Assembly: GCF_022095675.1 (NCBI RefSeq)
Contig: NZ_JAHYSG010000010.1
Span: 62,001-126,000, forward strand
Direction: 5' to 3'
DNA length: 64,000 nucleotides
DNA from: Dactylosporangium sp. AC04546
GTDB lineage: Bacteria > Actinomycetota > Actinomycetes > Mycobacteriales > Micromonosporaceae
Under the pieces are notes generated by a model. The model was not told the origin of the DNA and searched no databases. It saw only the letters and a list, made by a program, of their open reading frames with translations. The position numbers and the translations under genes are program-made. Positions 26,563 through 34,852 of this stretch are shown piece after piece; within the stretch, counting starts at the first letter, position 1; every line of letters starts with the position of its first letter.

Positions 26563-27495
26563 TCAGGTGAAGTAGTGGCCGAGTTCGAGGTCGGCGATCA
26601 GTCCGGGCTGGGTGGGTTGCCATCCGAGCAGGTCGCGAGTGATCCGCGCCGAGGCCGGGCCGTCGATGCCCCAGAAGCCGCCGAGCCAGCCGACGTAGTC
26701 GCCGGCCTGCTCCGCGGTGACCGAGACCGCGGGAATGCGCAGGTGTGCGGCGAACGCCTCGGCGACCGCACGGATCGGCACGCCCTCGTCGCCGACCGCG
26801 TGCAGCACCGAGCCGGCCGGCGCGGACTCGACCGCCAGGCGGAACAGCCGCGCGGCGTCGTCGCGGTGGACGGCCGGCCAGCGGTTGCTGCCGTCGCCGA
26901 CGTACGCCGCGGCGCCCTTGTGGCGGGCGAAGCCGATCGCGGTGGCGGTGAAGCCGTTGTCGCCCTTGCCGTGGGTGGCGGGTGGGAGCCGCACGATCGA
27001 GGAGCGGACCCCGCGGCCGGCGAGCGCGAGGGCGTGACCGGCGTTTGCCATCCGCCCGCCGGCGCCGCCGACCGGGCCGCGGTCGCCGCCGTCCGGGGCC
27101 AGCCCGTCGCGTTCCGTGGCGACGACACCGGGCGGCAGGCCGAGCACGCCGAACATGCCGGAGGCCATGACGAACGGCTTGCCGGTGCCGGCGAGGGCCT
27201 CGCCGAAGGCACCGATCGCCGCGCGATCGGCGTCGGTGGCGGCGGCGAAGTCGCCGGCGAAGAACATGTCGTGCTTGAACGCGAGGTGCACGACACCGTC
27301 GCAGGAGGCGGCCGCGTCGCGCAGGATGTCGAGATCGTCGAGCGACCCTCGGCGGGCCTGCGCTCCCATCGCCTCCAGGGATCGGGCCGCCGCGTCGGAG
27401 CGGGCCAGCCCGGTGACCTTGTGGCCGGCGGCGGTCAGCTCGGGGACGAGCCCGCGGCCGACCCAGCCCGACGCTCCGGTGAGGAACACGTGCAC
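26563..27495 (-). CDS. NAD-dependent epimerase/dehydratase (extended SDR family)
   Basis: A 310-residue atypical SDR with the N-terminal motif HVFLTGASGWVGRGLVPEL, acidic DDLDILRDAAASCDGVVHLA and a C-terminal GWQPTQPGLIADLE end. The usual YxxxK is not obvious: the expected region reads GGRMANAGHALALA, so Tyr is missing, suggesting an NAD-binding protein or reductase of the atypical subgroup. GTG 27495 has GGAGGTA eight bases upstream. It is divergent from the TetR gene and shares its operator region, so that repressor very likely controls it. Confidence 0.82.
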   Translation of the reverse strand: MHVFLTGASGWVGRGLVPELTAAGHKVTGLARSDAAARSLEAMGAQARRGSLDDLDILRDAAASCDGVVHLAFKHDMFFAGDFAAATDADRAAIGAFGEALAGTGKPFVMASGMFGVLGLPPGVVATERDGLAPDGGDRGPVGGAGGRMANAGHALALAGRGVRSSIVRLPPATHGKGDNGFTATAIGFARHKGAAAYVGDGSNRWPAVHRDDAARLFRLAVESAPAGSVLHAVGDEGVPIRAVAEAFAAHLRIPAVSVTAEQAGDYVGWLGGFWGIDGPASARITRDLLGWQPTQPGLIADLELGHYFT

Positions 27496-27514
27496 GGGGG
27501 TACCTCCATATTCC

Positions 27515-27556
27515 TAGAACGACCGTACAAGAAATTAAGATAGTACGATCGTTCTA
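27515..27556. promoter_or_regulatory. TetR operator pair in the divergent promoter
   Basis: TAGAACGACCGTAC (27515-27528) and GTACGATCGTTCTA (27543-27556) form an inverted pair, one mismatch apart, spaced by 14 AT-rich bases. Each arm is itself nearly palindromic (AACGATCGTT), so two TetR dimers could bind. The site overlaps the only plausible promoters of both flanking genes. Confidence 0.78.
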
Positions 27557-27572
27557 GAAACGGCAACGCGAG

Positions 27573-28169
27573 ATGGATCACGAGGCGGAGATGGCGGGAC
27601 GTCCGGTCAACCACCAGCGGCGCGCCGACCTGCTCGACGCCGCGGTCGACTACGCCGTCGAGCACGGGTTCGCCGAGCTGTCGTGGCGGCCGGTGGCCTG
27701 TGCCCTCGGGGTTTCGACCACGACGCTGGTGCATCACTTCGGCACCAAGGAGCAGATGCTCGAGGCGATTCTCGGCCGGTTGCGCGAGCGCACCTTCGCA
27801 GCCACGAGGGATGCGGCCGGCGACCAGCCCGACCTGGCCGCGGCGGTGCGGGCGGTCTGGGCGCGCACCGCCGACCCGCGCCAGTCGGCGGAGTTCCGGC
27901 TGTTCTTCGCGGTCTACGGACGCGCCCTGCAGGCGCCGCAGCAGTTCGCGAAGTTCCTGGACCAGGTCGTGGCCGACTGGATGAGCTCCCTGGTCGAGGC
28001 GCAGGGGCCGGACACCGACCCGGCGACGGCGAGACGCACCGCCACCCTGGTGATCGCGACGATCCGCGGGCTGCTGCTCGACCTGCTGACCACCGGTGAC
28101 CGGGACCGCGTCCAGGACGCCGCCGAAACCTTCCTGGCGACGCTCGAGCCCGACCCGCGTCACAGGTAG
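27573..28169 (+). CDS. TetR-family transcriptional regulator
   Basis: A 198-residue repressor with the N-terminal helix-turn-helix CALGVSTTTLVHHFGTKEQM (about residues 44-63) and a helical ligand-binding C-terminal domain. The start region, RRADLLDAAVDYAVEHGFAE, is typical of the family. It lies divergently from the epimerase-like gene, with twin operators between, which predicts autoregulation and ligand-dependent control of that enzyme. Its 3' end overlaps the convergent SDR gene by ten bases. Confidence 0.9.
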   Translation: MDHEAEMAGRPVNHQRRADLLDAAVDYAVEHGFAELSWRPVACALGVSTTTLVHHFGTKEQMLEAILGRLRERTFAATRDAAGDQPDLAAAVRAVWARTADPRQSAEFRLFFAVYGRALQAPQQFAKFLDQVVADWMSSLVEAQGPDTDPATARRTATLVIATIRGLLLDLLTTGDRDRVQDAAETFLATLEPDPRHR

Positions 28170-29047
28170 CTGACGCCGGTCAGGTCCTCGGCCGCCGCCC
28201 ACAGCCGCCTGCCGACGGCCGGATCGGCGGCCTCGCGGCTGAGCCGGGCCTCGGTGACCCGGCCCCGCGTCTCGAAGAGCCCGGCCGGGCCGAAGAACTG
28301 GCCGCCCCGCACGCCGGGGCCGGTCGCGGCGCGCAGCTGCGGCAGCGCACCCCGCTCCACCGACTGGGTGGCCAGCAGGCCGAGCCACGCGACCGCCCGC
28401 CCGATCCGGCCGCGGTGCTCCCAGGCCCGCGGGGTCAGGTTGGTCCGGGTCAGGCCGGGGTGGGCGAGCACGCTGAGGACCGGCGACCCGGCGGCGCGCA
28501 GGCGGCGGTCGAGCTCGACGCCGAAGACCGTGGTGGCGAGCTTCGACCGGCCGTAGGCGGCCGTGGCCCGGTAGTCGCGCTCGAACATCAGGTCGTCGAA
28601 GTCGAGGTGCGCGGTCTTGTGGGTGATCGAGCTGAGACTGACCACCCGGGGTTCCCGCGCGGCGGCCAGGTTGCCGAGCAGCAGGCCGGTCAGCGCGAAG
28701 TGGCCCAGCATGTTGGTGCCGAGCTGCAGCTCGAAGCCGTCGGCGGAGGTGCGGCGCGGGCCGAGCAGGACCACGCCGGCGTTGTTCACCAGCAGGTCGA
28801 TCGCCGGGTGGTCGGCGGACAGCTTGGCGGCGAACGCGCGTACCGAGTCGAGGGAGGCCAGGTCCAGCTCGCGGACCTCGACGTCGCCGCCGATCCGGCG
28901 GGCCGCCTGCCCACCGGCGGCGGTGTTGCGCACGGCGAGCACGACGTGGGCGCCGTGGCGGGCCAGCTCGGTCGCGGTGACCAGGCCGAGGCCCGAGTTC
29001 GCGCCGGTCACGACGGCGATCCGGCCGTGTTGGTCGGGGATGGTCAT
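28160..29047 (-). CDS. SDR family oxidoreductase (retinol dehydrogenase/protochlorophyllide reductase-like)
   Basis: A 295-residue SDR with TGANSGLGLVTATELA nucleotide motif, NNAGVV, Ser in VSLSSITHKT and catalytic YGRSKLA. The insert after strand 6 and the DLMFERDYRATAAY segment match the retinol-dehydrogenase-like branch common in actinomycetes. It is divergent from an XRE/MmyB-type regulator; this gene pairing recurs in actinomycetes and implies control by that regulator through the dyad at 29111. The substrate is unknown. Confidence 0.9.
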   Translation of the reverse strand: MTIPDQHGRIAVVTGANSGLGLVTATELARHGAHVVLAVRNTAAGGQAARRIGGDVEVRELDLASLDSVRAFAAKLSADHPAIDLLVNNAGVVLLGPRRTSADGFELQLGTNMLGHFALTGLLLGNLAAAREPRVVSLSSITHKTAHLDFDDLMFERDYRATAAYGRSKLATTVFGVELDRRLRAAGSPVLSVLAHPGLTRTNLTPRAWEHRGRIGRAVAWLGLLATQSVERGALPQLRAATGPGVRGGQFFGPAGLFETRGRVTEARLSREAADPAVGRRLWAAAEDLTGVSYL

Positions 29048-29110
29048 CTGCTGCTCCTCGCGGTAGCGGTTCGGTCGACCGCCGACGCTAGGAGCACCGG
29101 ACGCCGGCTC

Positions 29111-29131
29111 GGTAGGACCGCCGGACCTACC
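29111..29131. promoter_or_regulatory. Dyad operator between SDR and XRE regulator genes
   Basis: A 21-bp dyad with arms GGTAGG and CCTACC around ACCGCCGGA; only the symmetric A/A pair and the central base break symmetry. It lies 33 bases before the regulator's ATG and 64 before the SDR start, so it could control both. Confidence 0.65.
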
Positions 29132-29163
29132 TTGGGTGCGCGGCGACGCGGCACACTTGCGGC

Positions 29164-30033
29164 ATGACCCATCCGTACGCCCGTGAGCTCGGCGACTTCC
29201 TGCGCGCCCGGCGCGGCCGGCTGCGCCCGCACGACGTCGGCCTGGAGCCGGGCGGCCGGCGCAAGGTCGCCGGGCTGCGGCGCGAGGAGCTGGCCCTGCT
29301 CGCCGGGCTGAGCACCGACTACTACCAGCGGATGGAGCAGGGCCGGGAGGTGCGTCCGTCCGACGACGTCCTGGACGCGCTCGCCGGTGCGCTCGGCCTC
29401 GACGACGAGGAGCGCCGCCACCTGTACATCCTGGCCCACGCCGCCCGCCGGCCGATGCCCGCCCGGGTGGACCGCGGGCCGGAGCGGGTGCCCGACAGCA
29501 CGCGGCGGCTGCTGCGCGTGATCGACACCCCGGCGGTCGTGCTCGGCCGCCACCTCGACCTGCTCGACTGGAACCCGATGGCGCAGGCGCTGCTCGGCGA
29601 CCCGGAGGACTACCCGCCCGACCGGCTCAACATGCTGCTGCTGATGTTCGACGACACGCTGACCGGCGAGCGGAGCTGCCCGGACTGGGAGCGGCAGGCC
29701 CTGGAGTACATCGGCATGATGCGCGCCGCCGTCGCCACCGACCCCACCCATCCGCGCGCCACCGCGATCGTCGGCGAGCTGAGCATCCGCAGCGCCGAGT
29801 TCCGGCGGCTGTGGGCCCGTCACGACGTGCGCGAGTCGGTCAGCGGTACCAAGACCTTCAGGGTCCCCGAGGTGGGAGACCTCGTCCTGCACTGGGACAC
29901 GTACCCGCTGCCCGGCAACCCCGGCCCGGTCATGCTGGTCTTCACCGCCGAGCCGGGCAGCGCCGACGCGGACCGGCTGCAGCTGCTGGCGTCGCTGCAC
30001 GCGACCCGCACGGCGCGCGCCAGGAAACCGTGA
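29164..30033 (+). CDS. XRE-family regulator with MmyB-like ligand-binding domain
   Basis: A 289-residue regulator. N-terminal helix-turn-helix LRREELALLAGLSTDYYQRM (about residues 39-58), preceded by RRGRLRPHDVGLEPGGRRK, which is characteristic of MmyB-like regulators. The C-terminal PAS-like domain, with LDLLDWNPMAQALLGDP, binds fatty acids in characterised members. It likely represses the divergent SDR gene through the palindrome in the 116-base intergenic region, with ligand relief. Confidence 0.92.
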   Translation: MTHPYARELGDFLRARRGRLRPHDVGLEPGGRRKVAGLRREELALLAGLSTDYYQRMEQGREVRPSDDVLDALAGALGLDDEERRHLYILAHAARRPMPARVDRGPERVPDSTRRLLRVIDTPAVVLGRHLDLLDWNPMAQALLGDPEDYPPDRLNMLLLMFDDTLTGERSCPDWERQALEYIGMMRAAVATDPTHPRATAIVGELSIRSAEFRRLWARHDVRESVSGTKTFRVPEVGDLVLHWDTYPLPGNPGPVMLVFTAEPGSADADRLQLLASLHATRTARARKP

Positions 30034-30052
30034 CGGCGTCTACGCTGCGCCC

Positions 30053-30361
30053 ATGCGGACGAGTCGTCGTTGTGTGAAGTGCCAGTGCCCGCGCCTGTGG
30101 CACGTCGACCCGGTCATGGTCCCCGACACCGACAGCAGCAACGTCGTCGAGATCCTGCCGGCCGTGGCCCGGGCGGGTTCCGGAGCGGCGGTCACCGGGG
30201 AGTTCAAGAAGCGCGTCGAGGCGGGCCGCTTCGAGGTGTGGATCTGCAGCGCGTGCGGGTACACGGAGTGGTACGCGCACGAGGTCAACGACATGCTCGC
30301 ATGGCTCAGCCGCAATCCCCGCTCGGGCGTGCACTATTCCGACGCCGACGCGGCAAGCTGA
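30053..30361 (+). CDS. Zinc-ribbon protein of unknown function
   Basis: A 102-residue protein with two CxxC knuckles: CVKC near residue 7 and CSAC near residue 65, the latter in VWICSACGYTEWYA. It resembles small zinc-ribbon nucleic-acid-binding-like proteins of unknown role. It is followed four bases later by the repeat protein gene at 30366, so the two probably form a small operon. Confidence 0.68.
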   Translation: MRTSRRCVKCQCPRLWHVDPVMVPDTDSSNVVEILPAVARAGSGAAVTGEFKKRVEAGRFEVWICSACGYTEWYAHEVNDMLAWLSRNPRSGVHYSDADAAS

Positions 30362-30365
30362 CCAG

Positions 30366-31619
30366 GTGGTGATCGAGGCCATCCGCGACGGTGACGTGGC
30401 GGCCGTCCGTCGACACCTGTCCGCGCTGCCCCACGAGGCCCAGTGGGGGGACGAGGGCCGAACGGTCGCCGGTGCGGTGGCCCTTCTGGGCGGCCCGGGG
30501 TTCGCGCAGCTGCTCTACGAGTCCAGCACGGCCGTGCCGTCCGGACCGTGGGGCGAGATCGACCCGCCGGTGTGGGCCGCCGAGCACGGGGCCAGCGAGC
30601 TGCTGAAGCTCCTGCTGCACCGCTACCCGGCGTCGGAGGCCACGCTGCGCCGTGCGCTCGACGCGGCGCGGGCCTGGCTCGGCGTCGACCCGGAGGCCGA
30701 GCTGCGGCGCCGGTCGGGGGCGGCGGACGGCGACGCCGTCACGGTGGAGCGGGACCACCTCACGACCGATGAGTACGCACCCCGGGCGCTGCGAATCCGT
30801 GTGCGTACCGCCGACGGCCGATGGGCGGAGGTCCTCGCCGGGCACCGGGCCGTCGTCACCGTCCTCGAGCAGTTGCTGGAGCTTCCGGTCACGCGCGACG
30901 AGCTGCTCGCGCGGGCGCTGTGGTCGGCGGACCAGGAGTCGTGCGACTGGTCGGCGTCGCGGCACGCCGTCATGGGGCGGTTCCCGGCGGAGGAGACCTT
31001 CCGATGGGCGGCCGGTCGGCTCGCCGACGCCGACGTGGCGGTGCGCCGGTTCACCGCCGAGCTGCTGCACTTCTCGACGCTCGGCGGGGAGGCCGCCGAC
31101 GCGCCGTACGCCGCCGATGCGCTGTCGGTACTGCGGGGGCGGATGGCGGCCGAGACCGACACCGAGGCGCTGTGCAGTGTGCTCGGTGCGTACGCGGGCT
31201 TCAGCGAGACCGGCGCGATCCTCCACGAGTTCCTGCCGTTCGTGCAGGACCCTCGCCCCGAGGTGCGCGGCCGCGTGGCCGGGGAGATCCTCAACGGCCG
31301 CGGCGGTCCCGCGGACGACCCACCGCCGCACATCTTGGAGACGATGCTGAGCCTCGCCCGCGACCGGGACCCGGCGGTCAGCGCGACGGCGACGGCCGCG
31401 CTCGTCTACTCCCCGATCGACGGCCCCGCGCTGCGTGAGCTGCTCGCCGCCCGGATGGCCGGCGACGACCGGGAGGTGCGGATTCGTGCGGCGACCGGAC
31501 TGGCCCTGCGCGGCGACGCGCACGCCTTGGCGCAGCTGCGCCGGATGAGCGACGAGGACGGGTACGAGTCGCTCGCCTTTCACGAGCTCGACCACGTGGA
31601 GCGCATGCTCGCGCGTTGA
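30366..31619 (+). CDS. HEAT/ankyrin-like repeat protein of unknown function
   Basis: A 417-residue all-helical protein. The first 100 residues look ankyrin-like (AIRDGDVAAVRRHLSALP, then WAAEHGASELLKLLLHRYP). From about residue 190 to the end come HEAT-like helical pairs, with ARDRDPAVSATATAALVYSP and AGDDREVRIRAATGLALRGD as the clearest units. Such scaffolds bind proteins; no enzyme motif is visible. GTG 30366 lies close behind the zinc-ribbon gene. Transcription is terminated by the perfect hairpin that overlaps its stop codon. Confidence 0.68.
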   Translation: MVIEAIRDGDVAAVRRHLSALPHEAQWGDEGRTVAGAVALLGGPGFAQLLYESSTAVPSGPWGEIDPPVWAAEHGASELLKLLLHRYPASEATLRRALDAARAWLGVDPEAELRRRSGAADGDAVTVERDHLTTDEYAPRALRIRVRTADGRWAEVLAGHRAVVTVLEQLLELPVTRDELLARALWSADQESCDWSASRHAVMGRFPAEETFRWAAGRLADADVAVRRFTAELLHFSTLGGEAADAPYAADALSVLRGRMAAETDTEALCSVLGAYAGFSETGAILHEFLPFVQDPRPEVRGRVAGEILNGRGGPADDPPPHILETMLSLARDRDPAVSATATAALVYSPIDGPALRELLAARMAGDDREVRIRAATGLALRGDAHALAQLRRMSDEDGYESLAFHELDHVERMLAR

Positions 31620-31649
31620 CCTTGGAACCTCACGTGTTCCAAGGTCAAC
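31615..31649. terminator. Perfect hairpin terminator overlapping a stop codon
   Basis: GTTGACCTTGGAAC (31615-31628) and its exact complement (31636-31649) form a 14-bp stem with a seven-base loop. The left arm contains the TGA of the repeat protein gene (31617-31619). It lies between convergent genes and may work for both. Confidence 0.82.
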
Positions 31650-31655
31650 CCGGGC

Positions 31656-31889
31656 TCAGGAGACGACGGTGTCCGTGGTCAGGTCGGTGACCACGCCGGT
31701 GTTGGCGTCGTACGACAGCTCGTAGACGCCGTCGCCGTTGGAGTCGAGCGCTGCGAAGTCGGGCTCGCCGTCGTGGTCCAGGTCGCCGATCAGCACGTTG
31801 CTGCCGTCGTCGGTGGTGTACACCTGGGCCGGGTCCTCGTCGCCGTCGCCGTCGAGGTCCTTGCTCAGGCTGACGTAGTCGTCGCTCAT
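31656..31889 (-). CDS. Small acidic calcium-binding-like protein
   Basis: A 77-residue, strongly acidic protein. Three EF-hand/dockerin-type acidic loops stand in a row: DLDGDGDED (residues 11-19), DLDHDGEPD (36-44) and DSNGDGVYE (49-57), each with Asp at positions 1, 3 and 5 and Gly at 6. There is no signal peptide, so it would be cytoplasmic. It could buffer calcium or imitate FG-GAP/VCBS-type loops. GAAGGACG precedes the ATG at 31889. It lies downstream of the RamB gene on the same strand, separated by 47 bases. Confidence 0.65.
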   Translation of the reverse strand: MSDDYVSLSKDLDGDGDEDPAQVYTTDDGSNVLIGDLDHDGEPDFAALDSNGDGVYELSYDANTGVVTDLTTDTVVS

Positions 31890-31936
31890 ACACGTCCTTC
31901 AGTCGGAGGTGCGCTGAAGCGTAACGGCCACGTTCG

Positions 31937-33325
31937 TCATGTGCCCTTCAGGGGGTACGGGATGAAGGTGCTGCGGTTCTCGTCCAGATCGAGGCGGCCG
32001 CTGATCGGTGCCGCCGCCCGTTGCGGGCAGGTCGCGCGCTCGCAGGTCTTGCAGCCCGGGCCGATCGGCGTCGCCGCGTCGGCGTCGTGCAGGTCCATAC
32101 CCGTCGAGTAGACCAGCCGCGCGGCGTGCTTGAGCTGGCAGCCCAGGCCGATCGCGTACATCTTGCCGGGCTGGTTGTAGCCGCCGTGGTGCCGCACGAC
32201 GGTCCGGGCGATCCAGAGGTACCGCTGACCGTCCGGCATCGACGCCACCTGCGTGACCACGCGGCCCGGGGAGCTGAACGCCTCGTAGACGTTCCACAGT
32301 GGACACGTGCCGCCGGTGCGGGAGAACGGGAAGCCCGTCGCGGACTGCCGCTTCGACATGTTGCCGGCCCGGTCGACCCGCACGAACGAGAACGGGACGC
32401 CCCGGGCGCGGGGGCGCTGCAGGGTGCTGAGGCGGTGGCAGATCGTCTCCCAGCCGATCGCGAAGTGCTCGGTGAGCAGGTCGATGTCGTAGCGGCGCTG
32501 CTCGGCGGCGGTGAGGAACTGCTCGTACGGCAGGATCAGCGCCGCCGCGAAGTAGTTGGCCAGGCCGACGCGGGTGAGGATCTGGGTCTGGACGTCGTCG
32601 AACCGCTCCTCCTCGATGATCTCGTCGATGACGTCGGCGTACTCCAGCAGGGCCAGCTGGGCCGCCATCCGCATCGCCTCCTGCCCGGCCCGGATCGACG
32701 TCGACAGGTGCAGCGTGCGGGTCTGCGGGCGGTAGCGGTGCAGCTCGCCGCCCAGGGCGTCGGCGTCGTCGTGGACGACCCGGATGCCGTGCCGGTCGGT
32801 GAGGCGGTCGCGCAGCACGGTACGGATGCTGCCGCGGCGCAGCCCGATCTGCGCGGCGAGGGCCTCGGCCGCCTCGTCGAGGTCGGGCACGTAGTTCTGC
32901 CGGCGGTAGAAGAACTCCGTCACCTGGTCGTGCGGGCTGCGGCCCAGCTCGCCGCGGTCGCCGACGAGCTCGGTGAGCTGGTCGGCCACCTGGCGGTAGC
33001 GGCGGTGCAGCTCGATCACCGACGTGGCCAGCTCCGGCAGCCGGGTGGCGAGCTCGGTGAGGTCGGCGACGCTGCCGGCGCCCGGCAGCGCCTCGCGCAG
33101 GCTGGCGACGAGCTGCGGGGTGTCGTGCGGCGCGAAGACGGCCGGGTCGACGCCGAACAGCTCGGTGGCCCGGATGAGCACCGGGGCGGTGAGCGGGCGC
33201 ACGTCGTGCTCGATCTGGTTGAGGTAGCTGGGCGAGATGGCCAGGTGCCGGGCGAGGTCGGTCTGGCTCAGCCCGTGGTCCTCCCGCAGCCGGCGCAGCC
33301 GGGCCCCGGCGAAGATCTTGGTGAT
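31937..33325 (-). CDS. ramB: RamB-type XRE regulator of acetate/glyoxylate metabolism
   Basis: A regulator of about 462 residues with an N-terminal XRE helix-turn-helix (SQTDLARHLAISPSYLNQIE), an IrrE-like M78 central region and the C-terminal CxxC/acyl-responsive domain (GPGCKTCERATCPQRA) of RamB proteins. RamB controls aceA/aceB and acetate genes in related actinobacteria; here it is divergent from aceA-aceB with RamB-like sites between. The first canonical start (GTG 33202) would cut off the helix-turn-helix, and an in-frame stop lies just upstream of ATC 33325, which has GGAGG nine bases before it. I therefore place the start at that ATC. Confidence 0.85.
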   Translation of the reverse strand: MTKIFAGARLRRLREDHGLSQTDLARHLAISPSYLNQIEHDVRPLTAPVLIRATELFGVDPAVFAPHDTPQLVASLREALPGAGSVADLTELATRLPELATSVIELHRRYRQVADQLTELVGDRGELGRSPHDQVTEFFYRRQNYVPDLDEAAEALAAQIGLRRGSIRTVLRDRLTDRHGIRVVHDDADALGGELHRYRPQTRTLHLSTSIRAGQEAMRMAAQLALLEYADVIDEIIEEERFDDVQTQILTRVGLANYFAAALILPYEQFLTAAEQRRYDIDLLTEHFAIGWETICHRLSTLQRPRARGVPFSFVRVDRAGNMSKRQSATGFPFSRTGGTCPLWNVYEAFSSPGRVVTQVASMPDGQRYLWIARTVVRHHGGYNQPGKMYAIGLGCQLKHAARLVYSTGMDLHDADAATPIGPGCKTCERATCPQRAAAPISGRLDLDENRSTFIPYPLKGT

Positions 33326-33370
33326 GGCGGCTCACCTCCCCCGAGTGTTATAGCACCGCTGTGAAATGAC

Positions 33371-33417
33371 GAATTCGCAAGTTGGCAAACTAGCCCCGGA
33401 AATTCGCAGGATTTCGC
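33371..33417. promoter_or_regulatory. RamB-like half-site cluster near ramB
   Basis: On the minus strand the segment carries GTTTGCCAA followed by CTTGCGAATT (33390-33371) and, further upstream, CTGCGAATTT (33409-33400). These resemble the RamB recognition core TTTGCAAA/TTTGCGAA. Their position ahead of ramB suggests autoregulation, as known for RamB in corynebacteria. Confidence 0.55.
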
Positions 33418-33551
33418 TTCATGCGTCCCTCGACCTGCCTGCACGGCCCGTGTGACGGTGAAGGTACCCACCACACCAGCGGCGGACCAGCGTCGGTCCG
33501 CTCGGTCCCCCGTGCGTTGGGCCCCGCCGGCGGCGCACGGGGGACCACAGC

Positions 33552-33573
33552 ACATTTGCGAAACATTTGCGAA
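33552..33573 (+). promoter_or_regulatory. Tandem RamB-like sites upstream of aceA
   Basis: The 11-base sequence ACATTTGCGAA occurs twice head to tail (33552-33562 and 33563-33573), ending 13 bases before the aceA ATG. The core TTTGCGAA is one base off the RamB core TTTGCAAA. The 11-bp spacing puts both copies on one face of the helix. A protein bound here would block the promoter or the 5' end of the message. Confidence 0.65.
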
Positions 33574-33586
33574 CGAGGAGCACGCT

Positions 33587-34848
<1,262 letters not shown>

Positions 34849-34852
<4 letters not shown>

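Noticed and set aside
31899..33334. GTG-initiated 478-codon frame overlapping the RamB-type gene, starting inside its GGAGGTGA site
   Set aside because: The product is Arg/Pro/His-rich low-complexity sequence. The frame with RamB motifs is the one opened by ATC 33325.
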